From assembly GCA_003153585.1 (NCBI GenBank), contig PLZZ01000262.1, forward strand, positions 3,395 through 8,926: DNA of 5,532 nt, given 5' to 3'. Shown here in pieces: positions 1-4,303 of the stretch. The position numbers and the translations under genes are program-made. Each line of letters begins with the position of its first letter. The first letter of the stretch is position 1. The DNA comes from Acidobacteriota bacterium (lineage in GTDB: Bacteria > Acidobacteriota > Terriglobia > Acidiferrales > UBA7541). Under the pieces are notes generated by a model. That model saw nothing but the letters and a program-made list of their open reading frames with translations, made no database searches and was not told where the DNA came from.

Positions 1-7
1 GATGCGA

Positions 8-367
8 TTATGAGGACAGTGCCATGCCAAGCCAAAAGGCGGCTATTAGCATCGCGGACAGGGCCAGCAGCATGCGCATTCGTTTCTTCCGCACGGCGAA
101 GACGATAACGGCCACGCCGCAAAGCAGGAAGCCCAGTTCCGGCCAGAATAAGCCGGAACCCAATCCGCCGCCGCTCCATTCTCCCGCTGGATCCTGCATC
201 AAAAACGAAACCGATGACATCGCAGCGGTTAGAAGAGCACCGAGGGCACCTGCCAGAGCCACGCCTTTCGCCCATTCCGGCAGCACCCAGCCCTTTCGGG
301 CTTCGCGCCAGTCCACCCAGGTTTGTACCACTACAACGCCTACGATAAACAAAACGAACAGCGCCAC
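8..367 (-). CDS. Small four-helix membrane protein of unknown function
   Basis: I do not recognise this 119-residue protein. It has four hydrophobic segments at about residues 2-18, 36-57, 76-92 and 99-117. The loops after helices 1 and 3 are basic (R21, R24, K25; then RKKRMR at 93-98) and the middle loop is acidic (D59, E63). By the positive-inside rule both termini would face outward. The reading frame stays open upstream to a TTG at 451, which would add 28 residues rich in Arg and Gly. I prefer the GTG at 367 because GGAGG (374-378) lies 6 bases before it, while the TTG has no Shine-Dalgarno. With the GTG start the protein begins directly with helix 1. The gene is on the same strand as aceB but separated from it by about 260 bases with hairpins, so co-transcription is doubtful. 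The overlapping plus-strand frame is proline/threonine-rich and looks like a shadow. Membrane location is an inference and no function is claimed. Confidence 0.72.
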   Translation of the reverse strand: MALFVLFIVGVVVVQTWVDWREARKGWVLPEWAKGVALAGALGALLTAAMSSVSFLMQDPAGEWSGGGLGSGLFWPELGFLLCGVAVIVFAVRKKRMRMLLALSAMLIAAFWLGMALSS

Positions 368-373
368 GTTCCC

Positions 374-378
374 CCTCC
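374..378 (-). promoter_or_regulatory. Shine-Dalgarno that fixes the GTG start
   Basis: On the minus strand the purine run AGGGAGGGGG (380 to 371) contains a full GGAGG, 6 bases before the in-frame GTG at 367-365. This is the best ribosome-binding site in the window and the reason for shortening the membrane-protein gene from the TTG at 451. Confidence 0.7.
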
Positions 379-410
379 CTAGCGCGAACCGCTTCGGTAG
401 TCGAGCTCCG

Positions 411-440
411 CGCGCTCCTTCACCCTGCGGGGTGAGCGCG
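411..440 (-). other. Strong bulged hairpin upstream of the membrane-protein start
   Basis: CACCC (421-425) pairs with GGGTG (430-434) around a 4-base loop TGCG, extended by T420-A435. After a 4-base bulge (416-419), CGCGC (411-415) pairs with GCGCG (436-440). That gives about 11 base pairs, mostly G-C. With the GTG start at 367 this structure lies in the untranslated leader, about 45-75 bases before the start. No U-run follows it on either strand, so it is a poor intrinsic terminator. It could be a leader structure or chance pairing in GC-rich DNA. Confidence 0.4.
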
Positions 441-498
441 AAGAGTCCCAAAGACTGCCGGAACGGTCGAGGGCCGCTGCCGTCGAATTCCTCAGTTC

Positions 499-525
499 AA
501 AGCCGCCCGTTCCCCGTGCGGCTTT
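499..525 (-). terminator. Possible terminator hairpin downstream of aceB
   Basis: A perfect 8-bp inverted repeat, AAAGCCGC (499-506) and GCGGCTTT (518-525), encloses an 11-base loop. It lies about 100 bases after the aceB stop in the direction of aceB transcription. Read on the minus strand, the stem ends in only three T's and then GAAC, so the U-tract is weak. The position between two genes on the same strand supports a terminator role, but the weak tail keeps confidence low. Confidence 0.4.
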
Positions 526-556
526 AATTGCTTCGACAGACCCTGTTGCTCTTGCG

Positions 557-628
557 TCAAACTATCTTTGCTGCTGCTTCTTCGAGCGCTCGCAAGCTAG
601 CACACTTGCGCACTTTCTCGAACGACAT
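557..628 (-). CDS. Possible 23-residue ORF overlapping the aceB stop
   Basis: The aceB stop TGA and an ATG overlap as TGATG (630-626), an arrangement typical of translational coupling. The ATG opens a 23-codon frame ending in TGA at 559-557. The peptide is charged and would form a helix: it begins MSFEKVRK, has LRALEEAAAK in the middle and ends in IV. A GGAGGAG lies inside the aceB 3' end, but its core is about 16 bases before this ATG, further than usual. The frame is short enough to arise by chance and I know no family it belongs to. It ends about 30 bases before the possible terminator at 499-525, so it would lie inside the aceB transcript. Confidence 0.22.
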   Translation of the reverse strand: MSFEKVRKCASLRALEEAAAKIV

Positions 629-2220
629 CATTGAGGGTTGAACTCCTCCGTGACGATCATCCGTTCGCTCAAAATCCGCGCCTGGGTGTATCGCTCGATC
701 ACGTCCTCGGGCGTGCCGGCCGGCAGGTCGCCAACGATGCGCTTGAGCTCTTCATCGAACAGGCGGGTGATGAGCTCCGGCGTGTGGGCGATGGCGTGAC
801 CGTTGTCGTCTAAAATCGTGACGACGTCGCGGTGGCGCACGCGCTGCGCGATCATAAGGCGGTAAATGCGATCCGTCGCGAGATCTTCCATATAGCCATC
901 GAGCAAGCTGGCCCCGTGGCCATTGAGCACGCCGTTGCGATAGCGAATCACAGTGCGGATCGCGGCGCGTGTGCCGGCAAGAGTCCGCTGGCCGACACCC
1001 GCTGGAGCAGGGCGCAGATCCGGATGCGGGTCCTGGTTGGCCGGCCGCGCGCTCAGTTGATTGGGAGCAGGGAACTGCTTCACGGCGATTTCGTTCTGAT
1101 CGGGGTGACCGGTCCATGCGCCGTCCATCAGGGACATGGCTTCGTTTTTCTTGTCCTTTTCGAGAACTGCCAGGGCGCGCGCGTTGAGTTCGGCATCCTC
1201 GCGGCTGGGGAATAGAGCGGTCATGCCGCCGATGGCCAGCAGGCCATGCTTGTGGCAAGTGTCGGGCAAGAGATTGCGCAAGTTTTGAAAGAAAGCAACA
1301 TCGTGCGGGATTGTGTTGCGGTCGGGAAGCACCCAATTCGGATCGTGCAAATTGAAATGGATCAGGCTGGCCATGTAATCCCAGCGACCGAGGTCTAGAG
1401 CAAGGATATGTTCACGCAAATGCCCGGCGAATTCCTCCATTTGATAGGCGAGCGGGTGGGATTCAACGAGCGCCATGCACTTGATATAGTTCGTAGGCCA
1501 TCCCTTCCAGCGCGCTATGGCCTGAAAAAGAGCGCGCCACCACATGGCCTCTTCGGCAGACTCGGATTTCGGAATGTAAAAGGTGAGCGGATGCCTGAGC
1601 TTGGCAGGGTCCACTTGAAACGCGATCAGTGCCACGTCAAACAGAGAGGCGCAAACTTTTTCGCCTTCAAGAATCCTGGCCTGGCGAAGATGCAATCCGC
1701 GAGGCCGGAGCGAAATCACGGTGTCGCTCGGCAGGATTCCAACGGTTCGGTCGCGCTTGCGGTCAAAATAGGTAAGTTCGCCGCGCAAGGCTGCCAGGAT
1801 ATTTGTTACGCCCTGCATTAGCTGTGGCCACACGTTGGCCATGGAATCTTCCAAGTCCAGCATGACCCCGGGTGCGCCGGAATTGAGCATTTTCACCACG
1901 AGTTCCGCGTCGTCTGCCGGCCCGGTCATCTGGTTGCGCTGATCGCGGCACCACGCCGGTAGCTCGATTTGCCAGGTGTCCTTGGTTGCAGGCGAAGGAG
2001 GCAAGTAATTGGGTAGGCGGCCTTCATGGGATGCCGCAATGGTGGCGGACCGCTTCTCAATCAGATCGCGCTGGCGAGGCGTAAATGAGCGGTGCAGCGG
2101 GAGCAGGAATTCGAGAAAGCCCTCGGGGAGGTCGCGCGCCGGATCGAAGCCGGCGGGGGCCGAGTTCATCGCCTGAACTGGCGCGGGCAAGAGCTCCATT
2201 TGCGTTCTCAAACTGGACAT
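628..2220 (-). CDS. aceB: Malate synthase A
   Basis: This 530-residue enzyme condenses glyoxylate with acetyl-CoA and water to give malate and CoA. It is the second glyoxylate-bypass enzyme, cytoplasmic, and lets cells grow on acetate or fatty acids. The length matches the A-type family (about 530 residues) rather than the longer G type. Visible motifs are LDLEDS (121-126), the active-site RPRGLHL (172-178), LVESHP with E253, LGRWDY with D281, GGMTA (331-335) and YMED with D446. E253 and D281 are spaced as the Mg ligands of known malate synthases are, R172 or R174 should be the glyoxylate-binding arginine, and D446 fits the catalytic base. These roles are assigned by family analogy. The ATG at 2220 has AGAGG (2229-2233) 8 bases upstream. 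Isocitrate lyase, the usual partner, is not in the window. Long open frames on the opposite strand are shadows. No key residue appears to be missing. Confidence 0.97.
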   Translation of the reverse strand: MSSLRTQMELLPAPVQAMNSAPAGFDPARDLPEGFLEFLLPLHRSFTPRQRDLIEKRSATIAASHEGRLPNYLPPSPATKDTWQIELPAWCRDQRNQMTGPADDAELVVKMLNSGAPGVMLDLEDSMANVWPQLMQGVTNILAALRGELTYFDRKRDRTVGILPSDTVISLRPRGLHLRQARILEGEKVCASLFDVALIAFQVDPAKLRHPLTFYIPKSESAEEAMWWRALFQAIARWKGWPTNYIKCMALVESHPLAYQMEEFAGHLREHILALDLGRWDYMASLIHFNLHDPNWVLPDRNTIPHDVAFFQNLRNLLPDTCHKHGLLAIGGMTALFPSREDAELNARALAVLEKDKKNEAMSLMDGAWTGHPDQNEIAVKQFPAPNQLSARPANQDPHPDLRPAPAGVGQRTLAGTRAAIRTVIRYRNGVLNGHGASLLDGYMEDLATDRIYRLMIAQRVRHRDVVTILDDNGHAIAHTPELITRLFDEELKRIVGDLPAGTPEDVIERYTQARILSERMIVTEEFNPQ

Positions 2221-2228
2221 CGCACATG

Positions 2229-2233
2229 CCTCT
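2229..2233 (-). promoter_or_regulatory. aceB ribosome-binding site
   Basis: AGAGG on the minus strand lies 8 bases before the ATG at 2220. It supports that start, which also gives the expected N-terminal length for an A-type malate synthase. Confidence 0.55.
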
Positions 2234-2242
2234 GGGAGTGGC

Positions 2243-2270
2243 GATATAGTGCGGGCAATCGGCTGACCAA
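2243..2270 (-). promoter_or_regulatory. Possible aceB promoter
   Basis: On the minus strand, TTGGTC (2270-2265) and TATATC (2248-2243) are separated by 16 bases, giving partial matches to the sigma-70 -35 (3 of 6) and -10 (4 of 6) boxes. Transcription would begin near 2236, leaving a leader of about 16 bases that includes the AGAGG site. The position is good but the -35 match is weak. Confidence 0.33.
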
Positions 2271-2353
2271 AGCGTCAGATGCTTCCGAGTATGGACAAGC
2301 GCCCTAGCTAATTGCAGATAAATAAGTTAGCGGTTCGGCAGCGGCTGAAGGAG

Positions 2354-2485
2354 ATGAGAATTCAAAAATTTACACGACTGAATCGATTGAGTTTCCGTCC
2401 CGAGCAACAGATTGTCCTATTTAGGAAACGATTTGCATCTATAGGATCTATGGGACGAAGCACGTCCTGGACAGAGTTTCTCTAA
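2354..2485 (+). CDS. Doubtful 43-residue ORF in the intergenic region
   Basis: An ATG opens a 43-codon frame ending in TAA at 2483-2485. The peptide is basic, starting MRIQKFTRLNRL and containing LFRKRF. AAGGAG (2348-2353) immediately precedes the ATG with no spacer, which is too close for normal initiation. The frame is open further upstream to a TTG at 2312, giving 57 residues, but that start has no Shine-Dalgarno. I recognise no family. The low G+C and the inverted repeats within it argue for regulatory DNA rather than a gene. Confidence 0.17.
   Translation: MRIQKFTRLNRLSFRPEQQIVLFRKRFASIGSMGRSTSWTEFL
2415..2426. repeat. Short inverted repeat
   Basis: TCCTA and TAGGA flank TT, forming a symmetrical 12-base site. 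It could be a protein-binding half-site pair or chance. It lies about 200 bases before the GDPD start. Confidence 0.25.
2453..2467. repeat. Short inverted repeat
   Basis: GGACG (2453-2457) and CGTCC (2463-2467) surround AAGCA. The 5-bp G-C-rich stem could form a small hairpin or an operator-like site. No T-run follows, so it is not a terminator. Confidence 0.25.
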
Positions 2486-2550
2486 GGACTGCTCGATCTA
2501 GATTGCGCGAATCGAAGCGAGATTCTTGCGATTGAATCCAGATGGCCTAG

Positions 2551-2567
2551 GTTGTAAGTTCTACAAC
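2551..2567. repeat. Operator-like inverted repeat
   Basis: GTTGTA (2551-2556) and TACAAC (2562-2567) are perfect inverted 6-mers around a 5-base spacer, centred about 66 bases before the GDPD ATG. The size and symmetry suit a dimeric helix-turn-helix regulator. I cannot assign one. Confidence 0.38.
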
Positions 2568-2598
2568 GCATCGCGCGGGAGCGAATGGCCGGGCTTGA

Positions 2599-2616
2599 GT
2601 TATCTGCTAGGATAAC
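2599..2616. repeat. Inverted repeat over the probable GDPD promoter
   Basis: GTTATC (2599-2604) and GATAAC (2611-2616) are perfect inverted 6-mers around TGCTAG, ending 8 bases before the GDPD ATG. The site overlaps the possible extended -10 element at 2605-2613, so a bound protein would be expected to block transcription. That regulatory reading is inferred. Confidence 0.4.
2605..2613 (+). promoter_or_regulatory. Possible extended -10 promoter of the GDPD gene
   Basis: TGCTAGGAT resembles an extended -10 (TGn plus TAGGAT, 4 of 6). No convincing -35 lies at the right distance. Transcription would start near 2620, only a few bases before the ATG at 2625, implying a very short or absent leader. 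This agrees with the weak Shine-Dalgarno there. Confidence 0.3.
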
Positions 2617-2624
2617 CAGAGTCC

Positions 2625-3371
2625 ATGCGAAAACCTTGGGTCATCGCGCATCGGGGAGCTTCGGGCCACACCCCCGAAAATACACTGGCGGCATTTGAGC
2701 GCGCCGTTCAACTGGGCGCGGGTTTCATCGAGACGGATCTTCATTTGACGCGCGACGCTCAGTTCGTCGCGATCCACGATGCGACTCTGGAGCGGACCAC
2801 CAACGGGCGCGGCGCAGTCCGCGATTTCACGCTCGCCGAACTCCGGCAGCTGGATGCGGGGATGTGGTTCGACCGCGAGTACATGGGGCAGCGCATCCCC
2901 ACGCTAGACGAGGTGCTGGAATTCGCGCGCAAGAATGACGTGATCTTCTACCTCGAAGTGAAATATGACGCGGCTTGGGGGATGCACCACTCCCTGGTGG
3001 CCGCGCTGCAAAAGGCTGAAAATGCGGCGCGAACCATCGTGATCTCTTTCGATCAAACGACGCTGGCGGCGCTCCGGCGAGTGGATGCGTCCGTTATGAT
3101 GGGTTTGCTGGCGGATGAACCCGGACCGGACTATGTGAAAGACGCACTCGAATTGGGTGCCCGGCAAATGTGTCCGCAGGTTTCCCTGATAACCCCGGAT
3201 CTTGTGCAGAGAGCGCATGGCGCTGATTTGCAAGTGGCGACATGGACGGCGAACGATGCCGAAGAGATGCGAAGGGTAATCGCCGCGGGAGTGGACGGCA
3301 TCATGACTAACTTTCCGGACCGGCTTCGGGCAGTCATCGAGGACATGCAGGATCCGGAAAGCCGCAACTAG
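2625..3371 (+). CDS. ugpQ: Glycerophosphodiester phosphodiesterase, cytoplasmic type
   Basis: This 248-residue enzyme of the GDPD family (TIM-barrel fold) hydrolyses glycerophosphodiesters, such as glycerophosphoethanolamine, to glycerol-3-phosphate and an alcohol. Family hallmarks are all visible: the catalytic HRGAS (H9, R10), PENT (E18, N19), the metal-binding ETD (E36, D38), the second catalytic His in IHDATLERTTNG (H51, D52), YLEVK (E111, K113), and the C-terminal WTAN (207-210) and DGIMTNFPD (224-232). No signal peptide is present, since the first barrel strand starts at residue 5, so it should act in the cytoplasm like UgpQ rather than periplasmic GlpQ. The exact substrate cannot be read from sequence. 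The start is well fixed: an in-frame TAA sits at 2613-2615 and H9 must stay near the N-terminus. Only a weak AGAG (2618-2621) precedes the ATG. No transporter genes accompany it here. Its stop overlaps that of convergent rsmA. Confidence 0.95.
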   Translation: MRKPWVIAHRGASGHTPENTLAAFERAVQLGAGFIETDLHLTRDAQFVAIHDATLERTTNGRGAVRDFTLAELRQLDAGMWFDREYMGQRIPTLDEVLEFARKNDVIFYLEVKYDAAWGMHHSLVAALQKAENAARTIVISFDQTTLAALRRVDASVMMGLLADEPGPDYVKDALELGARQMCPQVSLITPDLVQRAHGADLQVATWTANDAEEMRRVIAAGVDGIMTNFPDRLRAVIEDMQDPESRN

Positions 3372-4156
3372 GAAAGAGCGGCGAATAGAGATGCGAACTG
3401 GGCGAGAGTCAATTGCTCGGCGCGCGCATCGGGGCGCAGGCCGCAATCTTTCATCGCCTCTAGGATCTTCTGATCGGAGGACAGGGACCGCAAATTATTC
3501 CGCAAAATCTTGCGCTTCTGTCCAAAGCATCCCTGGACAAATTTCAGAAAGAGTTTCTCATTGGTGACTTTTAGACGCGCGCGTTCGCCGGGCAAAGTCA
3601 TTCGCACCAGAGCGGACTTGACGCGAGGGGGCGGGCGGAACGCGCCGGGCGGAATCCGCAACACAATTTCGGGCTTGGTGTAGAACTGGCACAGCGCGGA
3701 AAGATAGCCATATTCACGGCGGCCCGGCGGCGCGGCGATGCGTTCGGCCACTTCCAGCTGAATCACGATGTGAATCGATTGAATCTGCGAAGCATAATCG
3801 AATAGATGGTGCAGGATTGGGGACGTGATGTAGTAAGGCAGATTGCCGTAAACGCGGGAATTGCCGCTTAGTACTTTTTGAAAATCAAAAGTGAGGACGT
3901 CCGCGGAAATAATCTCGACGCCGGGCCATTCGGACGCGCGGGAGTGCACTTTTTCCTGCAAATCTTCCGCCAAGCGCGTGTCCGCTTCGATGGCAAAGAC
4001 ACGACGGCCGTCGCCGGCGAGCAATTGGGTCATCTCGCCGTGTCCCGCGCCGATCTCGATCCATGATTCGTTTGCGCCGGGAGAGAGAATCTTGAGGATG
4101 CGCTGGCGCCAGGCGGGATCGCCGAGGAAGTGTTGTCCCATGCGTTGTCGAGCCAT
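3368..4156 (-). CDS. rsmA: 16S rRNA (adenine(1518)-N6/adenine(1519)-N6)-dimethyltransferase
   Basis: RsmA (KsgA) uses S-adenosylmethionine to dimethylate two adjacent adenines near the 3' end of 16S rRNA during late 30S assembly; its loss gives kasugamycin resistance. The protein has 262 residues, normal for the family. It shows the N-terminal RQRMGQHFL (3-11), the SAM-binding motif I EIGAGHG (34-40), acidic AIEAD with E57, ADVL with D86, the catalytic NLPYY (105-109), PPGAFRPPPRVKSALVRM (169-186) and the C-terminal rRNA-binding FGQKRKILRNNLR (211-223). One oddity is VIQLEVAERI (131-140), where L134 replaces the Lys or Arg usual after the Gln. I chose the ATG at 4156 over the one at 4141 because the basic RQR before MGQHFL is typical of the family. 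No clear Shine-Dalgarno precedes it. The gene converges on the GDPD gene and diverges from glgA. Confidence 0.97.
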   Translation of the reverse strand: MARQRMGQHFLGDPAWRQRILKILSPGANESWIEIGAGHGEMTQLLAGDGRRVFAIEADTRLAEDLQEKVHSRASEWPGVEIISADVLTFDFQKVLSGNSRVYGNLPYYITSPILHHLFDYASQIQSIHIVIQLEVAERIAAPPGRREYGYLSALCQFYTKPEIVLRIPPGAFRPPPRVKSALVRMTLPGERARLKVTNEKLFLKFVQGCFGQKRKILRNNLRSLSSDQKILEAMKDCGLRPDARAEQLTLAQFASLFAALS

Positions 4157-4166
4157 GCCGGTGCAG

Positions 4167-4175
4167 AGTGTAGCA
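4167..4175 (-). promoter_or_regulatory. Possible extended -10 promoter of rsmA
   Basis: TGCTACACT on the minus strand is an extended -10 (TGn plus TACACT, 4 of 6). The nearest -35-like word, TTCGCA, has a 19-base spacer. Only 10 bases separate the element from the rsmA ATG, so the transcript would start within a few bases of the start codon. That fits the missing Shine-Dalgarno. Confidence 0.35.
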
Positions 4176-4203
4176 ATGCAGCGCAGAGCGATGCGAACAA
4201 ATC

Positions 4204-4249
4204 GTCGGACGAGATTGGCTGCAGCGTGTTCGAAACGCGGTCGGACGAG
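4204..4249. repeat. Direct repeat upstream of the glgA promoter
   Basis: GTCGGACGAG occurs at 4204-4213 and 4240-4249, 36 bases apart. The match continues as TGGCT after allowing a 2-base indel. The second copy ends 4 bases before the likely glgA -35 box. This placement suits an activator or repressor bound at two sites, but no regulator is identified. Confidence 0.4.
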
Positions 4250-4253
4250 TGGC

Positions 4254-4282
4254 TTGACGAGGCAGAATCGTTCCGCTACCGT
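4254..4282 (+). promoter_or_regulatory. Likely glgA promoter
   Basis: TTGACG (4254-4259, 5 of 6 to the -35 consensus) and TACCGT (4277-4282, keeping the key T, A and final T of the -10) are separated by the ideal 17 bases. Transcription would begin near 4289 and give a leader of about 15 bases. This is the best promoter candidate in the window. Confidence 0.5.
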
Positions 4283-4295
4283 TTTTCTTTCATTC

Positions 4296-4300
4296 GAGGG
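4296..4300 (+). promoter_or_regulatory. glgA ribosome-binding site
   Basis: GAGGG lies 3 bases before the ATG at 4304 (4 bases from the GAGG core). The spacing is short but workable. The start is also fixed by homology, because MKILFVASE is the usual GlgA N-terminus. Confidence 0.5.
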
Positions 4301-4303
4301 CTG

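Larger units (their letters stand above)
2271..2624. other. AT-richer intergenic region between divergent genes
   Basis: These 354 bases separate divergently transcribed aceB and the GDPD gene. The sequence is visibly poorer in G+C than the genes (25 of 60 bases at 2401-2460). It holds several short inverted repeats, listed separately where best supported, the 8-bp palindrome ATCTAGAT (2496-2503), and alternating GAATC/GATTC words at 2510, 2521 and 2534. I find no RNA gene, no mobile-element ends and no recognisable protein. One short open frame (2354-2485) is listed as doubtful. Confidence 0.6.

Noticed and set aside
24..527. 167-codon plus-strand frame opposite the membrane protein
   Set aside because: Its product is rich in Pro, Thr, Ser and Arg with no motif or Shine-Dalgarno, while the opposite strand encodes a coherent four-helix pattern with a strong ribosome-binding site.
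380..540. Possible tRNA or other structured RNA in the spacer with hairpins
   Set aside because: I could not fold a cloverleaf and found no T-loop or CCA-like end; only simple hairpins are supported.
752..1821. Long frames within aceB on other frames (for example 752-1336 minus and 832-1215 or 1408-1821 plus)
   Set aside because: They lie wholly inside a malate synthase gene with intact family motifs, and their Arg/Gly/Pro-rich composition is typical of GC-rich shadows.
2092..2307. 71-codon plus-strand frame running from the aceB 5' end into the intergenic region
   Set aside because: Most of it is antisense to the aceB N-terminus, it has no ribosome-binding site and its product has no recognisable motif.
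2586..2600. Sigma-54-like TGGC...TTG before the GDPD gene
   Set aside because: The spacing is wrong: the GC expected 10 bases after the GG is GT.
2585..2698. 37-codon frame starting at an ATG behind GGGAG and overlapping the GDPD start in another frame
   Set aside because: The Shine-Dalgarno is only 3 bases from the ATG, and most of the frame is an out-of-frame reading of the conserved GDPD N-terminus.
2904..3446. Minus-strand frames opposite the GDPD gene
   Set aside because: The plus strand encodes a complete GDPD domain with all catalytic residues; the antisense products have no motif.
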